From: Methanobacterium sp.
Lineage (GTDB): Archaea > Methanobacteriota > Methanobacteria > Methanobacteriales > Methanobacteriaceae
Length of the DNA: 64,000 bases
Assembly (NCBI GenBank): GCA_039666455.1
Contig: JAVSLW010000004.1
Location: forward strand, 1-64,000
Reading direction: 5' to 3'
The position numbers and the translations under genes were made by a program. The notes under the pieces were generated by a model. The model searched no databases. It had not been told where the DNA came from and worked only from the letters and a program-made list of their open reading frames with translations. Shown piece by piece: positions 52,465 through 61,401 of this stretch; positions within the stretch are counted from its first letter, which is position 1, and each line of letters opens with the position of its first letter.

Positions 52465-52740
52465 TTATCCTCCAGCAATAGTCTGGAAGATTACAACTTC
52501 GTCTTCATCTCCAACTTCTGTCTCCAATCCACCGTTGGTCCCTACATCTTCACCATTTACGAGTATCTTCATATAATCTCTTATATTTCCTTCCCTGTCA
52601 AATAGAGCATCTTTAAATTCATTTCCATATTTTTCAGTGAGAATATCCATTAAATCTGAGATATTTCCGTTGTATTCAATATTTACGGATCTTTCCCCTG
52701 CAATATCTCTAAAACGTGCTAAAAATTTAATTTCAACCAT
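52465..52740 (-). CDS. MoaD/ThiS-family sulfur carrier (SAMP-like)
   Basis: The 91-aa beta-grasp protein ends in GG (TIAGG), the form that is adenylated and thiocarboxylated by MoeB/E1 enzymes. It may donate sulfur for molybdopterin or act as a small archaeal modifier. GGTGAT precedes ATG 52740. TTGTTATAA occurs in its upstream region (52852-52860), as in the mop promoter. Confidence 0.85.
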   Translation of the reverse strand: MVEIKFLARFRDIAGERSVNIEYNGNISDLMDILTEKYGNEFKDALFDREGNIRDYMKILVNGEDVGTNGGLETEVGDEDEVVIFQTIAGG

Positions 52741-52944
52741 AATACATCACCACATTTAATTTTAAAAATATTTATTAATAATGATTTATTTTTATTTGAA
52801 TTAACAGTTTATAATAACTTAATTTGCTCTCCAAATAACTATTGTTATAATTGTGTTATAAATTTAACTATTTGATTTTTCAAGGAAATGGTTTGCAAAA
52901 GTATTATATATTCACAGTCGTTATAATATTAATGGTGATATTAA

Positions 52945-53343
52945 ATGATAATGACTCAGGAAATGATGGATGCAGTTGAAAAAGATAATGTTGTATTTCT
53001 TGCAACTGCAACTAAAGATGGAGTGCCTAATGTTGTTCCAATTGGATTTGCAAGGCCAGTAGATGAAAAAACAATTATGATCGTGGATAATTACATGAAA
53101 AAGACACGTGAAAATCTTGAAAGTAATCCTAAAGCAAGTTTAGTGCCAAGGGACGCTACTGCATGCCCTTACCAGTTTAAAGGTACAGTTGAAATCCATA
53201 CTTCAGGTAAAGCCTTTGATGAAGCTGTAGATTGGGCAAGAAGCGTGATGAGCAAGCTTCCAGCAAAAGCAGCGATTTTACTTAAAGTGGAAGAAATTTA
53301 TTCAGTTAAACCAGGCCCTGATGCTGGATCAAAAGTAGATTAA
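52945..53343 (+). CDS. Pyridoxamine 5'-phosphate oxidase-like flavin protein
   Basis: The 132-aa split-barrel protein has the PNPOx-type opening MDAVEKDNVVFLATATKDGVPNVVPIGFA and KTIMIVDNYMKKTRENLESNPKASL. It probably binds flavin or F420; the substrate is unknown. TATA at about 52903-52910 and GGTGAT before the ATG. It ends convergently and overlaps the stop of the NifS-like gene by four bases. Confidence 0.85.
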   Translation: MIMTQEMMDAVEKDNVVFLATATKDGVPNVVPIGFARPVDEKTIMIVDNYMKKTRENLESNPKASLVPRDATACPYQFKGTVEIHTSGKAFDEAVDWARSVMSKLPAKAAILLKVEEIYSVKPGPDAGSKVD

Positions 53344-54506
53344 TTTTTTCCAAGAGGACTTATCTTTCTTAAATTTTCCACAACACTGCTTACAGCTTCT
53401 GCAACTTTACGAGCATCATCAATGGTGTTAAAGCGTCCAAAGGTAAATCTGATGGATCCATGCGCCCTTTCAGAATCATTATTTGCTGCCATTATAACAT
53501 GACTTGCTTCTAAAGTTCTGCTGAAACAGGACGAACCTGTACTTACTGCAAATCCTCTCATATCAAGATGCAGCGTGATGGATTCGCCTTCAACATATTC
53601 AAATGTAATATTAACATTTTGTGGGATTCTTTTAAACCTGTGTCCATTTAAAACTGTCTGAGGCACTTCTTCTAAAATTCTACTGATCAGGTAGTCACGA
53701 ATCTTTTGAAGCCGTCTATTTTCTTTATCAGTCACTAATTCAACAGCTTTAGCAAAACCAACTGCTCCAGGGACATTTTCAACTCCTCCGCGCAGGTTGA
53801 ATTCCTGAAAACCACCGTCGAGCCATTTTTTGATGGGCGTACCTTTACGGATGTAAATGCCGCCTACGCCGTTAGGGCCGTGTATGGTATGTGCTGATAC
53901 AGAGATCAGATCCACATGTACTTTATTCACATCAAGGGGTACTCTTTTGAATGTATGGGTAGCATCGGTATGAAATACAACTCCTTTTTCTTTGCAAATC
54001 TTTCCAATGGTTTCAATATCCTGTATAGTTCCTATTTCTTGATTTGCATGCTGAATAGAAACTAAAATAGTTTCATCGCTGATACCATCCCTTAAAACCT
54101 CAGGATCTACAAGCCCATACTCATCAACATCAAGATACGTTACCTTAAAACCCTGATTTTCCAGAGATTTAGCACTGTTTAAAACCGGGAAGTCTTCAAT
54201 TTTAGACACTATTATATGTTTACCTTTTTTATTTCCAAGGGCAAGTGCTACTCCTTTTAATGCCATATTATTTGATTCTGCACTTCCTGATGTGAAAATA
54301 AATTCGCCCGGTAATGCTCCCAGGGAACTGGCAATGCTTTCTCTGCTTTTTTCTAATGCTTCTCTTGCTTCTACACCTAAAGAATATCCAAAATCAGAAG
54401 TTGCAACAGCATAAATATCAAAAAAATAGGGCTTCATTGCTTCTAAGACCTTCTCGTCAAGTCTTGTAGCTGATGAGTTGTCAAGATAAATGTATTTACT
54501 GTTCAT
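53340..54506 (-). CDS. NifS/IscS-like protein lacking the PLP lysine
   Basis: 388 aa, full length, with the class V aminotransferase fold and the sulfur-accepting C327 in GSSCFSRTLEASHVIMA. But the PLP-binding Lys of the SVSAHKxxGPxG motif is T207 (codon ACC), the stacking His of the EH motif is D105 (EDFPVL) and Q of HTDAVQ is H184. PLP catalysis therefore looks impossible. An Archaeoglobus IscS with an altered lysine is a known precedent, as I recall, and supplies a cluster ligand. The gene ends a tusA-dsrE-nifS operon. Confidence 0.85.
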   Translation of the reverse strand: MNSKYIYLDNSSATRLDEKVLEAMKPYFFDIYAVATSDFGYSLGVEAREALEKSRESIASSLGALPGEFIFTSGSAESNNMALKGVALALGNKKGKHIIVSKIEDFPVLNSAKSLENQGFKVTYLDVDEYGLVDPEVLRDGISDETILVSIQHANQEIGTIQDIETIGKICKEKGVVFHTDATHTFKRVPLDVNKVHVDLISVSAHTIHGPNGVGGIYIRKGTPIKKWLDGGFQEFNLRGGVENVPGAVGFAKAVELVTDKENRRLQKIRDYLISRILEEVPQTVLNGHRFKRIPQNVNITFEYVEGESITLHLDMRGFAVSTGSSCFSRTLEASHVIMAANNDSERAHGSIRFTFGRFNTIDDARKVAEAVSSVVENLRKISPLGKN

Positions 54507-54517
54507 GAGCCTGCCAC

Positions 54518-54937
54518 CTATATAAACAGGGTGATCTTTGAGTCTCGAGCTTCCTGTATGTAGGTACCAACTGCACCATAGTCATCAATCAGGTTCTCCT
54601 GAAGTTCTTCTTTTTTAACTCCCATTATTTCCATGGTCATTTCACAGGCTATTATTTTTCCCCCAAGCTCTTTAAAATCATTTAATAGTCTTTCAAGAGG
54701 TGCTACGTTGGCTTTTTTCATTCTATCTTTAATCATCCATCTACCTAAACCCAGAAAATTCATTTTAGACAATGGTCCTTTTTCCAATCCTCCTTTTTGC
54801 AGGCGTTGAAGTCCCCAGAAAGTGAAGTAAAGCGATGCTTCCATCCCCATGGAAAGTGCCCCGTTAGCTATAATAAGTGCGCTGTATATCTTATCCATAT
54901 CTCCACTGTGGACTATAATTGTGGCTTTATCAGTCAT
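54518..54937 (-). CDS. DsrE/DsrF-family sulfur-transfer protein
   Basis: The 139-aa protein has the DsrE fold (IIVHSGDMDKIYSALIIANGAL) and the reactive C98 in KIIACEMTMEIMGV. Such proteins carry persulfide sulfur between partners. It is 11 bp from the NifS-like gene and 9 bp from tusA. GGTGAGAAA precedes ATG 54937. Confidence 0.85.
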   Translation of the reverse strand: MTDKATIIVHSGDMDKIYSALIIANGALSMGMEASLYFTFWGLQRLQKGGLEKGPLSKMNFLGLGRWMIKDRMKKANVAPLERLLNDFKELGGKIIACEMTMEIMGVKKEELQENLIDDYGAVGTYIQEARDSKITLFI

Positions 54938-54946
54938 TTTCTCACC

Positions 54947-55168
54947 TTATTTACGGATTTTAATTGTCCATATTCCATTTTCTTCCTGAACATCTATTAA
55001 CTCCAGACCTAAAGCTTCAACAGCCATTGGAATCTCTTTTTTGGAAGCGGGATGAGTTCCAGTTACTTTGACTATATCCCCTTCTCGAGCTTTTTTTAAT
55101 GCTTTTCGAACTTCTACTAAAGGTACAGGGCATGTTTCTCCCTTCACATCTACTTTTATTTCTGACAT
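54947..55168 (-). CDS. TusA-family sulfur carrier
   Basis: The 73-aa protein has CPVP (C13), the TusA/SirA persulfide site, and the rest of the fold (VEVRKALKKAREGDIVKVTGT). It usually receives sulfur from a cysteine desulfurase and passes it to DsrE-type carriers. First gene of the operon; GGTGATCCC precedes ATG 55168. Confidence 0.88.
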   Translation of the reverse strand: MSEIKVDVKGETCPVPLVEVRKALKKAREGDIVKVTGTHPASKKEIPMAVEALGLELIDVQEENGIWTIKIRK

Positions 55169-55364
55169 GGGATCACCATTTTAATAATATATTACATTTA
55201 AAACAAGATATATTTTTGGATATAATGTAAAAAAATTAATATGATGATTTATCTGGATATTTAAGATACAAATATCGCCCTAATCAAAAAAAAGATGTGA
55301 CGATATTGGTAAAAAATTTTATTTCCTGTTAAAGGATATTTGTAATAACTTGACCCCTGAAACA

Positions 55365-56276
55365 TCACGTAAAATTATCTGATAAATTTTTATCATCACA
55401 ATTAGTTAATATCTTTTTCACTACCTTAATTAAAGCATTAACTCCAATTTGTCGAACTTTAGTGTCATCGTCATCCAGTAATGCTATTAATCTACGTAGA
55501 TGTCCCTTTTCCATGGAAGTTATGGCATAAAAACTTGCTAATCTTTGTAATGAATCATTTTTACTAAATTCCAGATTCTGTAGATGAAAGTAAGAAGTTA
55601 TTTCATGTTTAATTAATTTTTTATTGTGAAAACCTTTATTTTCATCTAAATATGGGGCCCTTTTATCTATCCTGAAGTTAAAAGTGTGGAACCAGCATAA
55701 AAATTTATTAAATAAGTTAGCTGGGAGAATCATCATTTGAGTATCATCAGTTTCTGGAACTGTAGAAACTTTTCTATCCTGGGAGAAAATAGAAAAACTA
55801 AATTTAGATCGGACAACATCAAACTTAATTGTATCATTTAGTTTAGATAATATGTCCTCAAATATTTCAATTATCTCTATTTTGTAAATTTCTGCAGAAA
55901 TTGAATCCAGTGAATGATCTGCAAATTCACTAAAACTTTCTCTATTATGCAACATGTTTTTTAACTCTTTAATGATAAGTTTTTGAATTGACTCATCATC
56001 CATCAAGAAAAATAATTTTCCTAATGCAGATGCCCTTATATCTCCATTTTTATGAGATATAAGTATTAAAATGATCTCTAAACTCTTTTTTAATTCCTGA
56101 TTTTGAGTATATTGAATTATATTGCTGAAGATTTCTTTTAACTCTTTAAGGTCGTGTTTATATGGATAATTCTCGTATATATCATTTTCAGTGCTGTTAG
56201 AATACTTTATAGCTTCATTTATGAGCATAAATATTTTCATAAGCGATTTTAACCACATAACAATTTTCCCCAACAC
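55365..56276 (-). CDS. Hypothetical helical-repeat protein
   Basis: 303 aa, strongly helical and leucine/isoleucine-rich, with HEAT-like helix pairs (KSLEIILILISHKNGDIRASALGKLFFL; RRLIALLDDDDTKVRQIGVNALIKVV). No named family recognised. It is isolated, with a gap of over 300 bp on its 5' side. Confidence 0.5.
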   Translation of the reverse strand: MLGKIVMWLKSLMKIFMLINEAIKYSNSTENDIYENYPYKHDLKELKEIFSNIIQYTQNQELKKSLEIILILISHKNGDIRASALGKLFFLMDDESIQKLIIKELKNMLHNRESFSEFADHSLDSISAEIYKIEIIEIFEDILSKLNDTIKFDVVRSKFSFSIFSQDRKVSTVPETDDTQMMILPANLFNKFLCWFHTFNFRIDKRAPYLDENKGFHNKKLIKHEITSYFHLQNLEFSKNDSLQRLASFYAITSMEKGHLRRLIALLDDDDTKVRQIGVNALIKVVKKILTNCDDKNLSDNFT

Positions 56277-56531
56277 TTAGTTATTTGTAGTATAATATTA
56301 TTATTAAGTATAATTTTATTATTACTGGTTATTAAACATTATGATACCAAACTGGACTGTATATCAATTTGAATGATGCTCCAGGATATACCGGTGAATC
56401 AGAAAAAAGGTGCGTTAGCTTGCAAAATTTTCAATTTTTGATTCGCAAACACCACGTGTTTACTGACCCAAAAACAGATTTTAGGGAGTTTTAAAAATTT
56501 TTATTATGAAGTTGAAAAGTGCTATGCAACA
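56277..56531. other. Intergenic region with composite hairpin repeat
   Basis: No ORF supported. It holds the hairpin pair at 56424-56461 and leads into the por promoter. The remainder is AT-rich and featureless. Confidence 0.5.
56424..56461 (+). repeat. Two-hairpin intergenic repeat, second copy
   Basis: AAAATT-TTC-AATTTT (56424-56438) is followed by AAACAC-CAC-GTGTTT (56447-56461). The same order of a TTC-loop hairpin, TTTTTGATT and an AACAC/GTGTT hairpin occurs at 31301-31355, so the two copies are likely related. Confidence 0.55.
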
Positions 56532-56539
56532 TTTATATA
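56532..56539 (+). promoter_or_regulatory. TATA box of the por operon
   Basis: TTTATATA is followed by a short leader and GGAGGT (56572-56577) six bases before ATG 56583. This fits a single promoter for porCDABEF. Confidence 0.55.
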
Positions 56540-56582
56540 CTATTAATTTATAATGATTATACATGAGAAATGGAGGTACATT

Positions 56583-57179
56583 ATGATCGAAATTCGCTTT
56601 CATGGACGTGGAGGACAGGGTGTAGTCACCGCTGCTGAGATTTTAGCAAAAGCTGCATTTGAAGATGGAAAATATTGCCAGGCGTTTCCGTTCTTCGGAG
56701 CTGAGCGGAAAGGTGCCCCTATCGTGGCGTTTTCAAGAATAGACAACAAACCAATAAGAAGAAGATATCAAATTTATAACCCTGATTATGTTATCGTATT
56801 AGATGATACTCTTTTAAAAGCTGTAGATGTATTATCTGGGCTTAAGGAAGGTGGAAAAGTAATTGTAAATACACAAAAAGATGTAGATCTTGGAGATAAC
56901 ATAGATTCTTATAATATTGACGCCACTGGAATTGCACTTGACATTTTAGGAGTTCCAATAGTAAATACCGTTATGTTAGGAGCATTTGCAAGTGCAACCG
57001 GTGAAGTTACACTTGATTCCATTGTAAAGATAACTAAAGAAACTTTCCCTGGAAAAATAGGTGAAAAGAATGCTGAAGCTGCAAAAATAGCATTTGAGGA
57101 AATTAAAAAATCTCCTGGAAAAATAGGTGAAAAGAGTGCTGAAGCTGCAAAAATAGCATCTGAACAAATTAACAAATAA
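56583..57179 (+). CDS. porC: Pyruvate:ferredoxin oxidoreductase, gamma subunit (PorC)
   Basis: The 198-aa subunit starts EIRFHGRGGQGVVTAAEILAKA and has FPFFGAERKGAPIVAFSRID. The C terminus is duplicated: two copies of about 22 residues (PGKIGEKNAEAAKIA, 156-170, and PGKIGEKSAEAAKIA, 178-192) with a 66-bp repeat. The start is ATG 56583 after GGAGGT; the ATG at 56553 is not supported. PorC is the gamma part of the pyruvate synthase that fixes CO2 onto acetyl-CoA. Confidence 0.93.
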   Translation: MIEIRFHGRGGQGVVTAAEILAKAAFEDGKYCQAFPFFGAERKGAPIVAFSRIDNKPIRRRYQIYNPDYVIVLDDTLLKAVDVLSGLKEGGKVIVNTQKDVDLGDNIDSYNIDATGIALDILGVPIVNTVMLGAFASATGEVTLDSIVKITKETFPGKIGEKNAEAAKIAFEEIKKSPGKIGEKSAEAAKIASEQINK

Positions 57180-57189
57180 AGGTGATTTT

Positions 57190-57432
57190 ATGACAGCCAT
57201 AATCGGAACTGTTCGAGAACCTGGAAGCAGTACTAAAAACAAAACAGGCAGTTGGAGAGTATTTAAACCAATTTTAGATGAAGAAAAGTGTATAAATTGT
57301 GAAAATTGTTTCTTATTCTGTCCAGAAGGATGTGTAAATAAGGATAATGAAATTGATTACGATTACTGTAAAGGATGTGGGATTTGTGCCCAGGAATGTC
57401 CTGTAAAAGCTATTAAAATGGAGAGAGACTAA
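57190..57432 (+). CDS. porD: Pyruvate:ferredoxin oxidoreductase, delta subunit (PorD)
   Basis: The 80-aa ferredoxin-type subunit has CINCENCFLFCPEGC and CKGCGICAQECP, two [4Fe-4S] sites. The N-terminal part (TVREPGSSTKNKTGSWRVFKPILDEEKC) is typical of PorD. It ends one base inside porA's ATG context (ATGCTT), so the two are coupled. Confidence 0.93.
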   Translation: MTAIIGTVREPGSSTKNKTGSWRVFKPILDEEKCINCENCFLFCPEGCVNKDNEIDYDYCKGCGICAQECPVKAIKMERD

Positions 57433-58586
57433 TGCTTAAAGTTATTTCAGCAAACAGAGCTATTTCAGAAGCTGCTAGACTTGCAAAGCCCAAAGTTGTA
57501 CCGGTTTACCCCATAACTCCTCAGACCTCTATCTCTGAATATCTGGCGCAATTTGTTGCAGATGGAGATCTTGATGCAAAATATATAAAAGCAGAATCAG
57601 AGCACAGTGCAATAAGTGCAGCTGTAGGTGCGTCCAGCACTGGTGTCAGGACCTTTACTGCAACAGCATCACAGGGATTAGCATTAATGCATGAGATTTT
57701 ATTTACTGCAGCCGGTTTAAGAAATCCAATAGTAATGGGAAATGCAAACAGAGCATTATCAGCACCAATAAACATATGGAATGACCAGCAAGATTCAATT
57801 TCGCAGAGAGATACCGGATGGCTTCAGTTTTATGCTGAAAATGCCCAAGAAGCACTTGATTTTGTATTACAGGCTTACAAAATTTCTGAAAATAAAAATG
57901 TCCTGCTCCCATCAATGATCTGTATAGACGGTTTCATACTTACGCACACTGTTGAGCCAGTGGACATTCCTTCACAGGAGGAAGTTGACAGTTTCTTACC
58001 AGAATACAAACCAGAACACGCCTATCTTGATCCTAAAGATCCAATGTCACTTGGAACATTTGCAGACCCCAACTACTACATGGAAGCAAGATACGGCGTT
58101 CAGGTAGCAATGGAAAAGTCCAAAAACATAATAAAAACTGTTAACAAGGAATTTAAGGAAAAATTCGGTAGAAAGCATGGTTTTGTTGAAGAATACATGT
58201 GCGAAGACGCCGAAATAATCATTGTGGCCATGGGATCCATCTGTGGTACAATAAAATCAGTTATAGATAATTTGAGAGAAGAAGGTCAAAAAGTAGGGCT
58301 CCTTAAGGTAATAGTCTTCAGACCCTTCCCTAAAGATGAAATATACAGATCAGTTAAAAATGCCGATAAAATCGCGGTGTTGGATAAAAACATATCCTTT
58401 GATGTCGGAGGCGTTTTATACAACGAAATAAAAGCTAAAATGGACGTCGATACAAGAGGATTTATTATAGGTCTTGGAGGGCGTGATGTATCTCCTGATG
58501 ACATTAAAAACATAGTAAACATAACCAAAAATTCAACCAGAGACGATAAGATTAACTGGATCGGACTTAAAGAGGAGGAAATATAA
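57432..58586 (+). CDS. porA: Pyruvate:ferredoxin oxidoreductase, alpha subunit (PorA)
   Basis: The 384-aa alpha subunit has VYPITPQTSISEYLA (residues 25-39), ESEHSAISAAVGAS, TATASQGLALMHE and the C-terminal AVLDKNISFDVGG. With PorB it carries out pyruvate synthesis or oxidation with ThDP. Starts at the last base of the porD stop and runs into porB directly. Confidence 0.94.
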   Translation: MLKVISANRAISEAARLAKPKVVPVYPITPQTSISEYLAQFVADGDLDAKYIKAESEHSAISAAVGASSTGVRTFTATASQGLALMHEILFTAAGLRNPIVMGNANRALSAPINIWNDQQDSISQRDTGWLQFYAENAQEALDFVLQAYKISENKNVLLPSMICIDGFILTHTVEPVDIPSQEEVDSFLPEYKPEHAYLDPKDPMSLGTFADPNYYMEARYGVQVAMEKSKNIIKTVNKEFKEKFGRKHGFVEEYMCEDAEIIIVAMGSICGTIKSVIDNLREEGQKVGLLKVIVFRPFPKDEIYRSVKNADKIAVLDKNISFDVGGVLYNEIKAKMDVDTRGFIIGLGGRDVSPDDIKNIVNITKNSTRDDKINWIGLKEEEI

Positions 58587-59453
58587 ATGGAAGTACCTGG
58601 AAAAGAATTACTCGCCCCTGGACACAGAGGATGTGCTGGATGCGGTGCTCCTGTAGGCGTAAGACTTGCACTTAAAGTACTCGGTGAAAACACCGTAGCA
58701 GTAACTCCAACCAGCTGTTTAGAGGTAATTACCACCCCTTACCCTGAAACTTCATGGAAAGTTCCATGGATTCACGTAGCCTTTGAAAATGCTGCTGCAG
58801 TCGCTTCTGGAGTTGAAAAGGCTCTTAAATCCCAGGGAAAAGATGATGTTAATGTAGTTGTCTTTGCTGGAGACGGTGGAACTGCAGATATAGGTTTTCA
58901 ATCATTGTCTGGAGCAATGGAAAGAGGAGATAACATAATTTATATTTGCTATGATAATGAAGCCTATATGAACACAGGAGTTCAAAGAAGCGGAGCAACA
59001 CCCTACGGTGCATCAACAACCACATCACCATCAGGAAAGATGAGTTTTGGTGAAGATAAGCCCAAGAAAAACATGCCAATGATAATTGCAGCTCACGGCG
59101 TGCCATACGTTGCAACTGCATCTATTTCATATCCTGAAGATTTCATGAAAAAAGTCAAAAAAGCATCAGAAGTGGAAGGATCTACTTATATTCACCTGCA
59201 TCAACCATGTACCGCTGGATGGGGTTATGATCCATCGAAAACAATAGAAATTGGAAGATTAGCTGTTGATACAGGCGCATGGATTCTCTATGAAATTGTT
59301 GAGGGTGACTTTAAAGTAACATACAGACCAATTCAAAGAAAACCTGTAAATGAATACTTAAATGCTCAAAAACGGTTTAAGCACCTTGCGGATGAGGAAA
59401 AAGAAATGATTCAAAATTATGTTAATCAGGTCTGTGCAGAACTTAAAATATAG
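58587..59453 (+). CDS. porB: Pyruvate:ferredoxin oxidoreductase, beta subunit (PorB)
   Basis: The 288-aa ThDP-binding subunit shows GHRGCAGCGAPVGVRLALK, the ThDP/Mg motif GDGGTADIGFQSLSGAMERGDN with YDNEAYMNTG, and GWGYDPSKTIEIGRLAVDTG. Conserved cysteines of the cluster site are in CAGCG. The gene is immediately after porA. Confidence 0.94.
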   Translation: MEVPGKELLAPGHRGCAGCGAPVGVRLALKVLGENTVAVTPTSCLEVITTPYPETSWKVPWIHVAFENAAAVASGVEKALKSQGKDDVNVVVFAGDGGTADIGFQSLSGAMERGDNIIYICYDNEAYMNTGVQRSGATPYGASTTTSPSGKMSFGEDKPKKNMPMIIAAHGVPYVATASISYPEDFMKKVKKASEVEGSTYIHLHQPCTAGWGYDPSKTIEIGRLAVDTGAWILYEIVEGDFKVTYRPIQRKPVNEYLNAQKRFKHLADEEKEMIQNYVNQVCAELKI

Positions 59454-59464
59454 GGGGTATAATC

Positions 59465-59959
59465 TTGGAAAAGATACTAATTCAACCAGAGATTTGCGAT
59501 GGATGCATGGACTGTGAAGAAGCCTGTGCAAAGCTTTACGGCGCATCAAGAATCATGGTAAGAGAAGTCGAAGGTGCTTACTACCCTATTATTTGTCAGC
59601 AGTGCGAAGATGCTCCATGTAAGAGAATATGCCCAACCGAAGCAATTGATGATAAATCAGTGGACTCTGATAGATGCATCGGCTGCTCCCTGTGCATGCT
59701 TATCTGTCCTTTTGGTTCGGTTGTAATGCACGAGCGGAAGGCGCAAAAGTGCAGCCAGTGTCCTGGTATCGACACACCTGCCTGTATTAAGGCCTGTTCT
59801 AAACGTGCAATTTCTATTGTAGACACTGAAAAAATGAAGCAGGAGAAGCAGGCTAAACACATTGAAAATATTGCAGGCATTGGCAAAAAGCCAAAAAAGA
59901 AAAGTGGACTTGTCACTGTTTTAACACATGGTTCAAGAGCAGAAGCTGCTCTTAAATAG
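59465..59959 (+). CDS. porE: Ferredoxin-like subunit PorE
   Basis: The 164-aa polyferredoxin has several [4Fe-4S] sets (CDGCMDCEEACA, CQQCEDAPCKRICP, CIGCSLCMLICPFG, CSQCPGIDTPACIKAC). PorE and PorF occur in the methanobacterial por operon and probably link the core enzyme to ferredoxin. It begins at TTG 59465 after GGGGGTATAATC. Confidence 0.88.
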   Translation: MEKILIQPEICDGCMDCEEACAKLYGASRIMVREVEGAYYPIICQQCEDAPCKRICPTEAIDDKSVDSDRCIGCSLCMLICPFGSVVMHERKAQKCSQCPGIDTPACIKACSKRAISIVDTEKMKQEKQAKHIENIAGIGKKPKKKSGLVTVLTHGSRAEAALK

Positions 59960-59969
59960 GAGGCAGAAA

Positions 59970-60401
59970 ATGAAAGAGTTAGTTTCACGGCCGGAACTTT
60001 GCGAGGAATGCTTTAAATGTGAAAGAATATGTCCTCAAAATGCAATAAGAGTTATTCATGGCGTTTCAATTCACTGCTTGCACTGTGCACCAGATAGAGC
60101 CCCATGCCTGAATATTTGTCCTGAAGAGGCTATTGAAGAAGTTGACGGGGCAATCATTATTAATGAAGATGTTTGTATAGGTTGCAGCCTTTGCAAAGAT
60201 GCATGTCCTATTGGAGCAATCTACATGGATGAAGAAGGCGTTGCCAAAAAATGTAACCTCTGTATTGGTGAAGATACTCCTCGCTGTGTTCTTACATGTC
60301 CAACAGGAAGTTTATGTGTAGATTCAGAGGAAATGCTATCTGATAAGCGCGAAAAAGTAGCTAAAGAACTTGAAAGGCTTAAAGTGATCATGAAATACTG
60401 A
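59970..60401 (+). CDS. porF: Ferredoxin-like subunit PorF
   Basis: The 143-aa polyferredoxin is related to PorE, with CEECFKCERICP, CLHCAPDRAPCLNICP, CIGCSLCKDACPIG and CNLCIGEDTPRCVLTCP. The start is ATG 59970 with AGGAGG seven bases upstream; the in-frame ATG 59928 overlaps porE and lacks a site. Last gene of the por operon. Confidence 0.88.
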   Translation: MKELVSRPELCEECFKCERICPQNAIRVIHGVSIHCLHCAPDRAPCLNICPEEAIEEVDGAIIINEDVCIGCSLCKDACPIGAIYMDEEGVAKKCNLCIGEDTPRCVLTCPTGSLCVDSEEMLSDKREKVAKELERLKVIMKY

Positions 60402-60482
60402 TTAAGCCTTTCTTTTATTTTTATATTTTAAGAAATTTTATTTTGTCATTCAATTTTTGCTATTTTCCTGTTTAAAAAGAAA

Positions 60483-60492
60483 TTTATATAAT
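60483..60492 (+). promoter_or_regulatory. TATA box of the fumarase gene
   Basis: TTTATATAAT lies 33-43 bases before ATG 60526, giving a short leader. The fumarase therefore has its own promoter behind porF. Confidence 0.5.
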
Positions 60493-60525
60493 ATTTATCC
60501 AAAGATCAATTCAGGATGAATTATC

Positions 60526-61365
60526 ATGATTACTCAAAATACAATAGAAGATACTATTTTCAATTTATTCAAAGAAGCTGTTATTAAGCTTCCAGATGAT
60601 GTTAAAAAAGCACTTCAGGATGCATATAAAAATGAAGATCACAGGCTTGCACGTCTAAACCTTAAAGCTATACTTGATAATATTGAAGCTGCCGAAAAAC
60701 TTGGAGTTCCAATGTGTCAGGATACTGGTATCCCCATTGTTTTTGTAAAACTCGGGCATGTTGAGGTTGAAAACCTCATGGATGGAATAAAAAAGGGGGT
60801 TGCAAGAGCCACTCGAAAAGTTCCACTTAGACCAAATGTTGTAAATCCAGTAACCAGAATAAATACAGGGGATAACACCGGTAATTTAATGCCACAGGTT
60901 GATATTGAGCTTGTAGATGATGAAATTCTTCAATTAACTGCTTTTCCTAAAGGAATTGGCTCTGAAAATAATAATGCACTTAAAATGGCGTTACCTGGTG
61001 AGGGAATTGAAGGCATTAAAAAATTTGTTCTGGACACGGTCATCGCTTCTGGAGGAAAACCATGCCCTCCAATTGTTGTTGGTGTTGGAATTGGGGGATC
61101 TTCAGATTTAGCCATGAAGCTTGCAAAAAAAGCACTCTTAAGTAAAATTGGAGAAAGAAATCCTGATAAAATTCTTGCTCATCTTGAAGAAGAAATCCTG
61201 GATGAGATAAACCAGACAGGAATAGGTCCAATGGGCCTTGGAGGTAAAACCACTGCTCTTGATGTTAAAATCCTAACAGCAGACACTCATACTGCAGGAT
61301 TACCTATTGGCGTTTGTATTCAATGCTGGGCTGCAAGGCAGGCCACTGCTACTTTAAAACCTTAA
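60526..61365 (+). CDS. fumA: Fumarate hydratase, class I alpha subunit
   Basis: The 279-aa protein contains MCQDTGIPIVFV (C64 cluster ligand region), GSENNNALKMALP and GGKPCPPIVVGVGIGG, and ends with GLPIGVCIQCWAARQ (Cys ligands). It hydrates fumarate to malate; here it would run malate to fumarate, feeding the reductive TCA branch with SucC and Kor. Class I fumarase in archaea is split into alpha and beta; the beta gene is not in this window. Confidence 0.88.
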   Translation: MITQNTIEDTIFNLFKEAVIKLPDDVKKALQDAYKNEDHRLARLNLKAILDNIEAAEKLGVPMCQDTGIPIVFVKLGHVEVENLMDGIKKGVARATRKVPLRPNVVNPVTRINTGDNTGNLMPQVDIELVDDEILQLTAFPKGIGSENNNALKMALPGEGIEGIKKFVLDTVIASGGKPCPPIVVGVGIGGSSDLAMKLAKKALLSKIGERNPDKILAHLEEEILDEINQTGIGPMGLGGKTTALDVKILTADTHTAGLPIGVCIQCWAARQATATLKP

Positions 61366-61401
61366 CTATTTATTTGATTTAAATTGCAAAATAAAAAAGG
61401 A

